Source: CAVQCX01 sp963775335
Lineage (GTDB): Bacteria; Pseudomonadota; Gammaproteobacteria; Chromatiales; Chromatiaceae
Direction: 5' to 3'
Assembly: GCA_963775335.1 (NCBI GenBank)
Contig: CAVZIJ010000002.1
Coordinates: forward strand, 372,001 to 436,000
DNA length: 64,000 bases
Positions within the stretch are counted from its first letter, which is position 1; each line of letters begins with the position of its first letter. Of this stretch, positions 1 to 8,659 are shown piece by piece. Made by a program: the position numbers and the translations under genes. The notes under the pieces are model-generated. The model saw only the letters and a list, made by a program, of their open reading frames with translations, was not told the origin of the DNA and ran no database searches.

Positions 1-382
1 TGAAGCGCGACCCGCCCGGGGGCTCGATCGAGGGTCTGAGCTCCACCGTCTCATGAATCTCCAATTGCTGGGTCTTGCGGCGCTTGGCCGAGCCGGGGCG
101 CTTGCGCTCTTTCGGCTCACCTTGCCGATCGCCCTGGCTCTTGTCGTCACCATGCGCTTCCTCACCGGATTCTGGATCGGTCCCTTTCTCCATTCCGCTC
201 GCCTTGAACTTCGGCTTCGCCTTCTGCCCCTTGAGCACGGCCACTTCATCACGCAACTGCTGCACCAACTCGGCCTGCCTGAGGTTCTCCTGCACAAGAC
301 GCTCGATCTGCGCCAACAACTGCTCCACCAACTCGCTACGCTGAGCATCCGGGATATTTGGCAGTTGATGATCGCTCGGCAT
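1..382 (-). CDS. IS66-type transposase, N-terminal part (cut by window edge)
   Basis: An open frame of 127 codons starts at an ATG at 382 on the minus strand and runs off the left edge. It begins MPSDHQLPNIPDAQRSELVE. A leucine-rich coiled-coil stretch follows at about residues 15-55. Next comes a Lys/Glu-rich linker, and then a segment with RKTQQLEIHE and PPGGSRF. This layout (leucine zipper, basic linker, then the PxGSRFKGY-type block) matches the N-terminus of a common group of IS66-like DDE transposases. The catalytic core lies outside the window, so intactness cannot be judged. No tnpA or tnpB partner is visible upstream at 383-1126. Confidence 0.7.
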   Translation of the reverse strand, partial: MPSDHQLPNIPDAQRSELVEQLLAQIERLVQENLRQAELVQQLRDEVAVLKGQKAKPKFKASGMEKGTDPESGEEAHGDDKSQGDRQGEPKERKRPGSAKRRKTQQLEIHETVELRPSIEPPGGSRF

Positions 383-1126
383 TTCATGCCACCCTCAAAG
401 CGCTCGGAGTCCTCTCTCAGAACATTAACTCATGTCGCTAGCTGATTGATATAGTTGCCGTTGGTTATTGAGAAGTTACCTCGATTGCAACGATGGATCG
501 GCTCGAAGCGTCCAGATCCGCGCCCGGTTACCGGCCAACAACGGGGATTGTCTGGGCCAGGCGGCCGAAGCGGGTCAGGGCGTACACCCACCTTCATCGT
601 GTACGAGGCGATCGAGGCGGGACATCTGCAGCCGCTGCCCGCCGACGATCAACCTGAAAAGCGCAGTTAGCTGTTAGCTATTGATTAAATTGCCAAATTG
701 GCGACCTCGGCCGGTCACCGGGCGGGTGAGACCTGCAGCGGACTCCGAGCGAGCTAACTTGCTAATTTGCCTAAGCTAATCGCTAACAGCTAATGGGTAA
801 CTGCTTTTTTTGGGATCAATAGCCGCTGGTGTCCGCCTACGCGGTCTACCCCCACACCCGCCATCCTTCCCTGGCGGGTAAGGACCTTCGTGGATTTCCT
901 GGCGGAACGCTTCGCGGGGGTGCCCCATTGGGACCGCTGTCTCGAGGGATCGGGGTGACGAAGGCAGGAGAGCCTCCCGAACCGGGCGCGGATGCCCTTA
1001 TAATCCGTGCCCCAGAGCCTGCTGCAGTGTTCCGGGCCGACCCCCGATGGGGTGCCGTCCCGACACCGGAGCAGGAACAACGAAGGTGTATCGGCCATAG
1101 AACTTCGGAAGGAGAGGACGTCGACG
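383..1126. other. Intergenic stretch of 744 bp without a recognised gene
   Basis: Short open frames on both strands here show no family resemblance and overlap each other, so none is called. The stretch holds a pair of 12-bp inverted repeats at 667-678 and 782-793. It also has a TATAAT hexamer at 999-1004, which is a possible -10 element for the gene starting at 1127, although no good -35 is visible at the expected distance. The left part is probably the flank of the truncated transposase. Confidence 0.5.
667..793. repeat. Inverted-repeat pair, MITE-like, 127 bp
   Basis: TTAGCTGTTAGC at 667-678 is answered by its exact reverse complement at 782-793. The inner flanks stay partly similar (runs of TTAGC, AAATTGCC and AAATTAGC). 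There is no open frame between the arms. This could be a small non-autonomous element or a decayed insertion end. No clear target duplication is seen. Confidence 0.35.
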
Positions 1127-1453
1127 ATGAACACTGTAACGAAGATCGCGGGTGCCCTTGCCGTGGGATGCGTTCTGGTTGCCGGCGCAGCGAGCGCCAG
1201 TGGCTGGTGGAACAACAGCCATGATGGCTACTATGACCGCTGGGGAGGACCCTGGTACGGCCACGGGGGCTATGGAGGACCCTGGGGGGGCTACGGCGGC
1301 GGACCCTGGGGGGGCTACGGCGGCGGACCCTGGGGCTACGGCGGCGGCCCCTGGGGTGGTGGCTACCCCGGTTACGGCTACGGACAGAACCGGGTGCAGG
1401 TCATCACCGTGCCGACCCCGAAGGCCCCGCCCCCGCCCCCGCCCGTGCACTGA
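1127..1453 (+). CDS. Secreted Gly/Tyr/Trp-rich protein, putative sulfur globule protein
   Basis: The product has 108 residues. The ATG at 1127 is preceded by GGAGAGGA. The N-terminus is a typical Sec signal peptide: Lys at position 6, a hydrophobic core AGALAVGCVLVAGAA, then ASA as a likely cleavage site near residue 23. The mature part is almost only Gly, Tyr, Trp and Pro, with repeats of the form GGPWGGYG, and ends in a run of prolines. This architecture (about 10 kDa, exported, Gly/aromatic repeats) is known for the envelope proteins of periplasmic sulfur globules in purple sulfur bacteria. The assignment rests on composition and on the sulfur-related gene nearby. Other Gly-rich cell-surface proteins would look similar. 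Confidence 0.55.
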   Translation: MNTVTKIAGALAVGCVLVAGAASASGWWNNSHDGYYDRWGGPWYGHGGYGGPWGGYGGGPWGGYGGGPWGYGGGPWGGGYPGYGYGQNRVQVITVPTPKAPPPPPPVH

Positions 1454-1468
1454 GTCCCAACAGGCCGC

Positions 1469-2785
1469 TCAGAGCGTCAGGGCGAGGCCATCTACCAGGG
1501 CCCCCGGCAGGCGGAAGCTGCGCCGGGAGCGCCCTCCGTAGGTCGAGGCATCGAGGATCAGCTCGCGCTCGGCGCTGAGCCCCACCAGGCGGTCGCCGAG
1601 CAGCTCGTAGAGCGACTCGTCGAAGCGCATCACGTTCACCGGCCGCCGGATCAGCCCCTGCTCGACCCAGAAGCAGGCGAAGCGGGTCATGCCCGTAATC
1701 CTGCAGCTGCTCAGATCCGAATAATTCGTGTACCAGAGATCCTGAACGTACAGGCCGGTATCGAGCTCCCCGAGCACCTCCGATGCCTTCAGGGTGCCGG
1801 CAGCCATGTCGAGGGACTCCGCGCATTCGCCGCCGGCGTTGACCGCCGCACCGTACTGCGCGGCGCTCCGCGGCGAGGTCAAGCAATCCCGGTAGACCCC
1901 TGACTCGATAAGCGGCACCCGCGGCGGTTTGACGAAGCCCAGGTCGGTGAACCCCGGGACCAGACCGCGGGCGTGCTCCTCGACCAGGCTCACCGCCGGG
2001 TGCAGCCGCCGACCCTCGGTGACCATGCGGATCAGGGGCGTCTCTCCGGTACGGTGGCTCTTCAGGCCGAACGCCCCCCAGCCGAGCAGCCCCAGGATCT
2101 CTTCGAGCGCGGCCGGAGCCAGATAGGCACGGTAGCGTCCGGGCTGCAGGGTGCGAGCGGGCTGCGCCATGATCCCCAGCTGCTCACGCACCCCGTCCAT
2201 ACGCTCGCGCAGCGAAGCGGGGTCCCAGTCGCTGCCGGCGTAGCGCGCCTTCACGGACTTGTCCCCGGCCAGATGACAGCTCCAGTCGAAATTGAAGCTG
2301 GCGCTCGAGTGCCAGTGTCGCTGGCCGAGCGAGCTGGCAAAGCCGGCGTAGCGCTCGCCGCTGGCCCAGATGCCGACCAAGTCCAGATCTCGCGCCGCTT
2401 CGACGATGCAGCCGATCGCCTCCCGGGCGTCGGGGGCGGGCTGCTCGAGCCCCCGCTCGCTGCCGCTCAGCTGGTCCGGCAAGACCAGGTAGGGGTCTGT
2501 CGGGAGATGCGGAATCTGCTCGCGTAGCCTGCCGAGCGCCGCCTCGAGGATCTTCAGATCCTCGGTCAGGATTCCGCTCAGCTCAGTCTCGAACCGCGCC
2601 TGGCGCCGGGCGTCCACCAGCCGCAGTCCCAGGCCGGTGCGGCGCACCTGGCCCGCCTGGCGCACCCGGTTGCAGCTGAGCCGTACGAAGTCCGATCGCT
2701 CGCCGTCGAGACTCAGGTCGAGGACCTCCTCGCCTTTCACGGCCGAGGCAAGCCGGTCGGTCAGGGCGTAGAAATAACCCTGCAT
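1469..2785 (-). CDS. TldE/PmbA-type subunit of the TldD/TldE metalloprotease
   Basis: The product has 438 residues. Its sequence has the PmbA/TldE layout, including an N-terminal block with AVKGEEVLDLSLDGERSDFV and a C-terminal block with YTNYSDLSSCRITGMTRFAC. It lacks the zinc-binding HExxxH motif that its neighbour carries, as expected for the non-catalytic partner. In known systems TldE pairs with TldD in a heterodimeric protease that matures peptides such as microcins and degrades unfolded short proteins in the cytoplasm. The start ATG overlaps the tldD stop by one base (TGATG), which indicates translational coupling. The protein belongs to the broad TldD/PmbA family rather than being a close copy of enterobacterial PmbA. 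Confidence 0.85.
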   Translation of the reverse strand: MQGYFYALTDRLASAVKGEEVLDLSLDGERSDFVRLSCNRVRQAGQVRRTGLGLRLVDARRQARFETELSGILTEDLKILEAALGRLREQIPHLPTDPYLVLPDQLSGSERGLEQPAPDAREAIGCIVEAARDLDLVGIWASGERYAGFASSLGQRHWHSSASFNFDWSCHLAGDKSVKARYAGSDWDPASLRERMDGVREQLGIMAQPARTLQPGRYRAYLAPAALEEILGLLGWGAFGLKSHRTGETPLIRMVTEGRRLHPAVSLVEEHARGLVPGFTDLGFVKPPRVPLIESGVYRDCLTSPRSAAQYGAAVNAGGECAESLDMAAGTLKASEVLGELDTGLYVQDLWYTNYSDLSSCRITGMTRFACFWVEQGLIRRPVNVMRFDESLYELLGDRLVGLSAERELILDASTYGGRSRRSFRLPGALVDGLALTL

Positions 2786-4254
2786 CAGCCCTCGCCTCCG
2801 AACAGGTCCACGCCGCGGAACAGGCAGGCGGGGGCAGCGTGGCCCACGCGGATCATCTGGTTGGGCTCGCCTTTGCCGCAGGAGACGACGCCCTCGACGC
2901 GGAAGGTCGACTCGTCCCCGACCCCGGCGAGGCTGCGCCAGAAGTGCTCGGAGACGCCTCGATAGTTGGGATTGCGTACCAGCCGACCCAGCGAACCGTC
3001 CTCGATCAGCCAGCCGATCTCGCAGCCGAACTGGAACTTGTTGCGGCTGTCGTCGATCGACCAGGAGCGGTTGGCGTCCACGAGCAGGCCCCGCTCCACT
3101 GCGGCGATCAGCCCCTCCAGGCTGGAGGTCCCGGGCTCCAGGTTGAGGTTGGCCATTCGATCGATGGGCGGGCGGAACCAGTCGCTGGCCCGCGCATTGG
3201 CGGTGCCCGGCAGGCCCGAGCGCGCCTGGGAGGCGGCCCCACCGAGGGGGCGCTCCAGTATCCCGCTGCGGATCAAATAGACCCGCTCGGCCGGGGTGCC
3301 TTCGTCATCGAAGGCATAACCTGCCAGCTCCCCCGCCCGGCCGGGATCGAACGTCACGTTGAGCAGCTCGGACCCGTAGCGGAACCGGCCGAACATCTTG
3401 GGGGTGACGAAGCTCGTCCCGGCGTAGTTGCGCTCGTCGCCCAAAATGCGGTCGAGCTCCAGCGGGTGGCCGATGCTCTCGTGGATCTGCAGGGCCATCT
3501 GCCGGGGCAGCAGAATCAGATCGCGCCGGCCTTCCGGGCACTCCGGCGCATCGAGGAGCTGCAAGGCCTGCTCCGCCAGCAGCGGGGCCTCGTCCGCGAA
3601 GCCCAGAGAAGCGAGCTGCTCCAGCCCGCCACGCCGCCCCGACAGGGCGCCGCCGCCGCTTCGCTGCTGGGTCCGGGAGCCCCGGTTCGCCACCACCCGC
3701 AGCCCCGGCGTCAGGTCATGAAACCGCTGCGCGATCCAGGCCCCGCTGCTCGCCACCAGCAGCACATCGGATCGACGGTACCCCAGGGAGGCCTCCCAGT
3801 CGACGATCCGTTCGTGCACCTTCAGGGTTCGACCGATCTCCGTCAGCCAGGCGATCTTCTCGGCCAGCTCGAGCGCCACCCAAGGGCGTTCCACGGGGGT
3901 CTCATAGCGGCCGCGCTGATCGGGGCGCGGCAGCATCTCCGGCGGCACCAGGCCCAATCCGACCGTGGCCCGCGCCCAGCCGAGCGCCTGCCCGAGCGCC
4001 GCCAACAACCCATGGTGGCTGAGATCGCTGGTGGCGGCATAGCCCTGCCCCCCACCCTGGCTGACGCTCACCAAGGCGCCCCGCGCACGGCGGCTCTGCA
4101 CCGGTAGCAGCACGCCCTGGCGGACGCTGAGCGCCTCTTCCCACTCGTCCACCAGACGCAGCGACCAGAAATCCAGGGCCGGTGCTTGCCGGGCAAACGC
4201 CCGAGCCGCCTCGTCCAGCGACGCGTCGACCAGCGGATCATCGGTGAGGACCAT
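2785..4254 (-). CDS. TldD-type zinc metalloprotease subunit
   Basis: The product has 489 residues. The zinc-binding motif HESIGH (HExxxH) is followed by PLELDRILGDERNYAG, as in TldD. Near the C-terminus, VVSCGKGEPNQMIRVG supplies the conserved Cys-Gly-Lys-Gly block of the family. It forms a heterodimer with the TldE-type protein encoded immediately downstream. It is preceded at 6 bp by a small gene of unknown function, and all three appear to form one minus-strand transcription unit. Nothing is missing in the motif set. The substrate is unknown, and no microcin-like peptide gene was recognised next to it. Confidence 0.88.
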   Translation of the reverse strand: MVLTDDPLVDASLDEAARAFARQAPALDFWSLRLVDEWEEALSVRQGVLLPVQSRRARGALVSVSQGGGQGYAATSDLSHHGLLAALGQALGWARATVGLGLVPPEMLPRPDQRGRYETPVERPWVALELAEKIAWLTEIGRTLKVHERIVDWEASLGYRRSDVLLVASSGAWIAQRFHDLTPGLRVVANRGSRTQQRSGGGALSGRRGGLEQLASLGFADEAPLLAEQALQLLDAPECPEGRRDLILLPRQMALQIHESIGHPLELDRILGDERNYAGTSFVTPKMFGRFRYGSELLNVTFDPGRAGELAGYAFDDEGTPAERVYLIRSGILERPLGGAASQARSGLPGTANARASDWFRPPIDRMANLNLEPGTSSLEGLIAAVERGLLVDANRSWSIDDSRNKFQFGCEIGWLIEDGSLGRLVRNPNYRGVSEHFWRSLAGVGDESTFRVEGVVSCGKGEPNQMIRVGHAAPACLFRGVDLFGGEG

Positions 4255-4260
4255 CGAGGC

Positions 4261-4560
4261 CTACGGGTCCTCCGGCCCGCCCTTCGCCCGTTCCACCGAG
4301 ACCTCCAGATCCGCGGCGGGCACGCCCATGGCACGGGCGACATCCGCCAGACCGAAGGCGGGCTCGCCGGTGACGGGGTCCCGATCCGTGGGCTCCACGC
4401 CCATCTGCTCCAGGGTCTCGCCGAAGGCATCCAGCATCATCTGGGTAGTCCGCGGATGCTGGGAAAGGAAGCGGAAGGCGTCGGCCCAGTCCGGACTGCC
4501 GGGATCGGCGAGGGCCAGGAAGGCCGACTCGATCGAATCAAACTCTGTGCTCACGGGCAT
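4261..4560 (-). CDS. Small acidic protein of unknown function upstream of tldD
   Basis: This is a 99-residue product, rich in Asp, Glu and Pro, with no transmembrane segment or signal peptide. It has a segment AFRFLSQHPRTTQMMLDAFGETLEQMG that should be helical, and a second part around GLADVARAMGVPAADLEVSV that resembles a short helix-turn-helix-like or peptide-binding fold. I do not recognise the family. It ends 6 bp before tldD and very likely shares its promoter, so it may be a substrate, adaptor or regulator of the protease. That role is inferred from position only. Confidence 0.6.
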   Translation of the reverse strand: MPVSTEFDSIESAFLALADPGSPDWADAFRFLSQHPRTTQMMLDAFGETLEQMGVEPTDRDPVTGEPAFGLADVARAMGVPAADLEVSVERAKGGPEDP

Positions 4561-4623
4561 CCGCTTCTTCGTCTCGGAAAATGCCGGTGCCGCAAGCCGG
4601 ATCTGAGCATGGCCGGCACCCCC

Positions 4624-5283
4624 TCAATGCCGCCCCAGGCCCGAGCCGTCCGCCGTGGACAGCTCCAGGGCCGCAAGCAGCACCTCGACCCGGGTCTTCG
4701 CCTCCACGGCCTCGACCAAGGCCTGCTTGTCCGCCGAGTCGAAAGGCAGCACTGTCACCAGGCGGTTCACCAGCGGGCCGAGCGGCAGGTGCTGCAGCGC
4801 CTTCACATCCGCCTCGAGGTCGTGGGCCTTCAGATAGTTGCTCAGCGAGCGGAAGAATCGCGGGCGGTCCACCGGCAACCGGTCGCCGCCGACCTCTTCG
4901 TAATCGCTGCGGAACCGACTCCAATCCGGCACGACCAGACGGTAGCCCCGCGTCCCCGCCAGCTCCTCGGCGATATCGAATCGACTCAGTCCGGTGAGCG
5001 TTACCAGCATGCGTCCGTCGTCGGTCTCCCGATAGGCGGTGATGCGGCCCGCGCAGCCGGTGCGGTAAACCGCGACCGGCTCCTCGGAGGCCCCGGGCAG
5101 CGGCTGCACCATGCCGAACATGCGGTCGGTCCTGAGCGCATCGTCGACCATGTGCAGATAGCGCGGCTCGAAGATGTTGAGCGGCAGATCCGCCTCCGGC
5201 ATCACCACGGCCCCCTCCAACGGAAAGATGGGCATGGTATGGGGGAGCCGGTCGAAGCTGGGGAAGAAGGATGAGCGGGCCAA
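4624..5283 (-). CDS. Lon substrate-binding (LAN) domain protein
   Basis: I chose the TTG at 5283, giving 219 residues, because GGAGC lies about 7 bases upstream. The following residues SFFPSFDRLPHTMPIFPLEG also fit the usual N-terminus of this family. The ATG at 5235 is an alternative. The hallmark LPLNIFEPRYLHMVDDAL and DRMFGMVQP segments identify the N-terminal domain of Lon protease without the ATPase or protease parts. Stand-alone proteins of this kind are of unclear function. The same open frame continues upstream into a remnant of rfbA, which produces an artificial 277-residue fusion. I reject that longer form. Confidence 0.8.
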   Translation of the reverse strand: MARSSFFPSFDRLPHTMPIFPLEGAVVMPEADLPLNIFEPRYLHMVDDALRTDRMFGMVQPLPGASEEPVAVYRTGCAGRITAYRETDDGRMLVTLTGLSRFDIAEELAGTRGYRLVVPDWSRFRSDYEEVGGDRLPVDRPRFFRSLSNYLKAHDLEADVKALQHLPLGPLVNRLVTVLPFDSADKQALVEAVEAKTRVEVLLAALELSTADGSGLGRH

Positions 5284-5376
5284 GGCACTGCTCCGTTGCA
5301 CGGGCCTACAGGGTACTGCAAATACGCCCCGACAGTTCCCCTGGGGACGACCGGGAATCGGCCAAACGGGGTCGTC

Positions 5377-5457
5377 CGGTAGCAGCTGCTTGCTCCCCGA
5401 GCGGGTGAGGGGATAGAGCCGCGTACCGGAGCCGCCATCCAGGATGATGCCTGTCAT
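5377..5457 (-). pseudogene. 5' remnant of an rfbA copy (about 27 codons)
   Basis: The translation MTGIILDGGSGTRLYPLTRS, followed by GSKQLLP, nearly matches the start of the intact rfbA whose ATG is at 11453. The DNA match continues upstream of the start codon into the leader and the GTAGGAGCG-type palindrome that both copies share. After about 27 codons the similarity ends abruptly. This is a truncated duplicate or the scar of a recombination event between repeats. It is not a functional gene. Confidence 0.75.
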
Positions 5458-5470
5458 AACCGTGCCTTTC

Positions 5471-5835
5471 TCGAATCCTCATCGCGCTCCGCGAGCGCTC
5501 CTACAACGACTCCCCGGTGGGAACCGTAGGAGCGAGAATGCTTATCGCGCTCTGCGAGCGCTCCTACAACGACTCCCCGGGGGGAACCGTAGGAGCGAGA
5601 ATGCTTATCGCGCTCCGCGAGCGCTCCTACAACGACTCCCGGGGGGGAACCGTAGGAGCGAGAATGCTTATCGCGCTCTGCGAGCGCTCCTACAACGACT
5701 CCCCGGGGGGAACCGTAGGAGCGAGAATGCTTATCGCGCTCCGCGAGCGCTCCTACAACGACTCCCGGGGGGGAACCGTAGGAGCGAGAATGCTTATCGC
5801 GCTCCGCGAGCGCTCCTACAACGACTCCAGGGGGG
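5471..5835. repeat. Tandem array of a 63-bp palindromic (REP-like) unit
   Basis: Five full units begin at 5521, 5584, 5647, 5710 and 5773, exactly 63 bp apart, after a leading partial unit from 5471. Each unit contains GTAGGAGCG near its start and CGCTCCTAC near its end, so each can fold into a long hairpin. The units differ mainly at one C/T position (CTCCGCG or CTCTGCG) and in the G-run after ACTCCC. Because 63 is a multiple of 3, several reading frames stay open through the array, but nothing suggests that they are translated. There are no unique spacers, so this is not a CRISPR. Confidence 0.85.
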
Positions 5836-5968
5836 TGTCTGCCCCCAGCGTAGGGCGGGAAAGCGCAGCGCATCCCGCCAAAAAAAGCGCAGCGCATCCC
5901 GCCGGAAAGACGGCAGAGCGAGCTCCAGCTCGCGACGCCTTTCTGTCAACGGCGAGGGGGCTTGTGTT
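5836..5968. repeat. REP-like palindrome and GGCGGGAAAGCGCAGCGC copies upstream of the transporter
   Basis: This stretch holds the motif CGTAGGGCGGGAAAGCGCAG followed by two CGCAGCGCATCCCGCC copies and a GAGCGAGCTCCAGCTCGCGA palindrome. The same combination occurs at 11520-11700. It is intergenic repeat sequence, with no gene seen. Confidence 0.6.
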
Positions 5969-6010
5969 ATGGATGGCGCCTGCCCCCTTCTATTCGGTTC
6001 TGGCGCGAGC

Positions 6011-7387
6011 ATGACCACCTATCGCACCGCCCCCCTGCCCTCTGCCGAGATGCCGCCGGGCATCCCCTTCATCGTCGGCAACGAGGCGGCGGAGCGCTTC
6101 AGCTTCTACGGGATGAGGGCGCTGCTGGTCGTGTTCATGACCCAGTATCTGCTGGGCGCCGACGGGCGGCTCGCGGTCATGGACGAGGCCCAGGCCAGGG
6201 CCTGGTTCCACCTGTTCGTCGCGGCAGTGTATTTCACACCGGTGCTGGGGGCGCTGATCTCGGACGGCCTGCTCGGCAAGTACCGCACCATTATCGCGCT
6301 GTCGATCGTCTACTGCCTGGGGCACCTGGCGCTGGCGATGGACCACACCCGGGCCGGGCTCGCGATCGGGCTCGGGCTGATCGCCCTGGGCTCTGGGGGC
6401 ATCAAGCCCTGCGTCTCGGCCCACCTCGGCGACCAGTTCGGCCCCTCCAGCCGCCACCGTCTGCCGCGCGCGTTCGGCTGGTTCTATTTCTCGATCAACC
6501 TGGGCGCCTTCACGTCGATAATTGCCACGCCCTGGCTCCTGGAGCACGCCGGCCCCGCCTGGGCCTTCGGCGTTCCCGGCCTGCTGATGCTGGCAGCTAC
6601 GCTGGTGTTCTGGGCGGGCCGCCATCGGTTCGTGCATATCCCGCCCGGCGGCGCGGCCTTCCTGCGCGAGAGCCTGGGCCGGACGGGGCTGACTGCCCTC
6701 AAGCGCCTTGCGCCGGTGTTTCTGCTGATCACCACGTTCTGGGCGCTGTTCGACCAGACCGGCTCCGCCTGGGTGCTGCAGGCCGAGCACATGGACCGGC
6801 GGATCCTGGGCTTCGATGTCCTGCCGGCCCAGATCCAGGCCGCCAATCCGCTGCTCGTCATGCTGCTGATTCCGCTCTTCAACTACCGGGTCTACCCCGC
6901 CATCGACCGGGTGTGGCGGCTCACCGAGCTGCGCAAGATGAGCATCGGTCTGTTTGTCACTGTGCTCGCCTTCGCCACGTCGACCTGGATCCAGCTGCGG
7001 ATCGACGGCGGGGCCAGACCCCAGATCGTCTGGCAGCTGCTCGCTTACGTCCTGCTGACCTCCGCCGAGGTGCTGGTCTCGATCACCGGGCTGGAATTCG
7101 CCTACACCCAGGCCCCACGCACCATGAAGTCGTTCGTCATGTCGTTCTTCATGCTCTCGATCGCGGCGGGAAACCTGTTCACCAGCGCCGTGAACTTCTT
7201 CATCCGCAACCCGGACGGCACCTCGATGCTCGAAGGCGCCCAGTACTACGCCTTCTTCACCCTGCTGATGCTGGCTACCGCCCTCGCCTTCGCCCTGGCC
7301 GCGCGCTTCTATCAGGGCGAGACCTACCTCAACGAAGAGGAGTGCCTATCGCGAGCTGGGGCTCGCTCCTACAATCCCCCTGTCTGA
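6011..7387 (+). CDS. POT/PTR2 family proton-dependent peptide transporter
   Basis: The product has 458 residues from the ATG at 6011. An in-frame ATG at 5969, with GAGGGGG upstream, would add 14 residues and is possible. The N-terminal block ERFSFYGMRALLVVFMTQYL, the segment GSGGIKPCVSAHLGDQF and the PTR2 signature FGWFYFSINLGAF identify the family. About 12 hydrophobic segments can be followed through the sequence. It should import di- or tripeptides across the inner membrane with protons. The last 15 or so codons are supplied by a REP-like palindrome (CGCGAGCTGGGGCTCGCTCC), so the native C-terminus has been replaced by repeat-encoded residues. Confidence 0.88.
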   Translation: MTTYRTAPLPSAEMPPGIPFIVGNEAAERFSFYGMRALLVVFMTQYLLGADGRLAVMDEAQARAWFHLFVAAVYFTPVLGALISDGLLGKYRTIIALSIVYCLGHLALAMDHTRAGLAIGLGLIALGSGGIKPCVSAHLGDQFGPSSRHRLPRAFGWFYFSINLGAFTSIIATPWLLEHAGPAWAFGVPGLLMLAATLVFWAGRHRFVHIPPGGAAFLRESLGRTGLTALKRLAPVFLLITTFWALFDQTGSAWVLQAEHMDRRILGFDVLPAQIQAANPLLVMLLIPLFNYRVYPAIDRVWRLTELRKMSIGLFVTVLAFATSTWIQLRIDGGARPQIVWQLLAYVLLTSAEVLVSITGLEFAYTQAPRTMKSFVMSFFMLSIAAGNLFTSAVNFFIRNPDGTSMLEGAQYYAFFTLLMLATALAFALAARFYQGETYLNEEECLSRAGARSYNPPV

Positions 7388-7404
7388 CGGATTGGTCCTG
7401 CGCC

Positions 7405-8520
7405 ATGCCCGAGCCCCGCGACAGCGAGCTGCCCCTCCCCGCCCTGATCCGCTCCCGGGTCGCCCGCGCGTTTCTCATCCCCGGGCGTGCGGCCCGGGTG
7501 GAGCCCCTGGGAGAAGGCCTGATCCACCGGACCTTCCGACTGACGACCTGCGGCGGCCCCAGGGAGAGGCGCCGCTACGTCGTGCAGCTGCTCAACACCC
7601 AGGTGTTCCCGGAGCCGGCGCAGCTGACGGAAAACTTGCGCCGAGTGTGCGCACACCTGGAAAAGCAGATCCGTTCCGAGCACGGCGACCCGCAGCGCCG
7701 CGCCCTGTCTCCCGTAGCGACCCGGGACGGACAGCTCGTCTGGCGGGACGACTCGGGGCGCTGGTGGCGGATCTTCCGCTACATCGAGGACAGCCTCACG
7801 CTGCAGCGGACCGACCGCCCGACCACTGCCTACCGGGCGGCCGAGGCATTCGGGGCCTTCGTGCGCCGGCTCGCCGACCTCGCGCCACCCCCCTTGCACG
7901 CAGTGCTGCCCGGATTCCACGACACGCCGGCACGGCTGCAGCGGCTCCGGCAGGCGTTCGAGGCCGACCCGTGCGGGCGAGCCGCCGAGAGTGCGCCGGA
8001 CATCGAGCGCATCCTCTCGCGGCAAGAGACGGCCCGGGCATTGGCGATCCCGGGGCTGCCCGAGCGGGTCGTGCACAACGACACCAAGCTCAACAATCTG
8101 CTGTTCGACCGCTTCAGCGGTGAGGCCCTCTGCGTCCTGGACCTCGATACCGTGATGCCCGGGCTGGCGCTCCACGACTTTGGCGACCTGGTGCGCAGCG
8201 CAGCCGCCTCGGCGGCGGAAGCCGAGGCGCCCAGCCTGAGCCTGCCGCTATACGAAGCGCTGGTCGGCGGCTGGGTCCGGGGCATGGGTCCGCTCCTGAC
8301 CAAGGCGGAGCGGGCGCTGCTCGCCACGGCACCGCGCGTCATCACCCTTGAGCTGGCCGCCCGATTCCTCACCGATCACCTGGAGGGCGACCGCTATTTC
8401 CGGACCAGCCGGCCCGGCCAAAATTTGCAGCGCTGTCGCTCGCAGCTCCATCTGCTGCAGAGCATGGAATCCCAGGGCGCGGCGATGGAGGATCTGGCGC
8501 GCAGGGCGGTCGCGTCCTGA
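7405..8520 (+). CDS. Phosphotransferase-family kinase, NahK-like (N-acetylhexosamine 1-kinase type)
   Basis: The product has 371 residues. The Brenner-type catalytic motif reads HNDTKLNNLLFD (His-Asn-Asp...Asn) at about residues 230-241. It is followed by the metal-binding segment VLDLDTVMPGLALHDFGD. This exact wording is characteristic of the NahK branch of the aminoglycoside phosphotransferase superfamily, which phosphorylates N-acetylhexosamines at C1. The gene follows the transporter by 17 bp on the same strand, and the two may be co-transcribed. Substrate assignment is by family. With the surface-polysaccharide genes nearby, sugar salvage is plausible. Homoserine- or choline-type kinases are less likely because of the DTVMPG block. 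Confidence 0.75.
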   Translation: MPEPRDSELPLPALIRSRVARAFLIPGRAARVEPLGEGLIHRTFRLTTCGGPRERRRYVVQLLNTQVFPEPAQLTENLRRVCAHLEKQIRSEHGDPQRRALSPVATRDGQLVWRDDSGRWWRIFRYIEDSLTLQRTDRPTTAYRAAEAFGAFVRRLADLAPPPLHAVLPGFHDTPARLQRLRQAFEADPCGRAAESAPDIERILSRQETARALAIPGLPERVVHNDTKLNNLLFDRFSGEALCVLDLDTVMPGLALHDFGDLVRSAAASAAEAEAPSLSLPLYEALVGGWVRGMGPLLTKAERALLATAPRVITLELAARFLTDHLEGDRYFRTSRPGQNLQRCRSQLHLLQSMESQGAAMEDLARRAVAS

Positions 8521-8659
8521 GGCACTTCCTGCACCCGGTTGCTGTCCGATCCTGCGAGCTGCGCTATCCTGCTTACGTGAGAGCCGCGCCGAGGGGGTTG
8601 CCCGGCGGCGCGCGAGCTCTGAGCCACCAATCGAAAACGAAGGATAGGAGAGAGGAGCG

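Noticed and set aside
4186..5274. A 362-residue plus-strand frame opposite the small tldD partner and the Lon-domain gene
   Set aside because: It is low in recognisable structure, rich in Arg, His and Gln, and overlaps well-supported genes on the other strand. It is a high-GC shadow.
4624..5457. A 277-residue frame that joins rfbA-like residues to the Lon-domain protein
   Set aside because: The first 27 codons match rfbA DNA including its leader. A TTG with a good ribosome site at 5283 fits the family start, so the fusion is an accident of the open frame.
5471..5835. CRISPR-like periodicity
   Set aside because: The whole 63-bp period is repeated. There are no variable spacers, and no cas genes are nearby.
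5517..6014. Repeat-encoded protein of 165 residues
   Set aside because: It is a reading frame through the 63-bp repeats, open only because the period is a multiple of three, and similar frames are open on the other strand.
5962..8520. A single 852-residue frame covering transporter and kinase
   Set aside because: The first half is an out-of-frame reading of the POT transporter. Only the part from 7405 belongs to the kinase.
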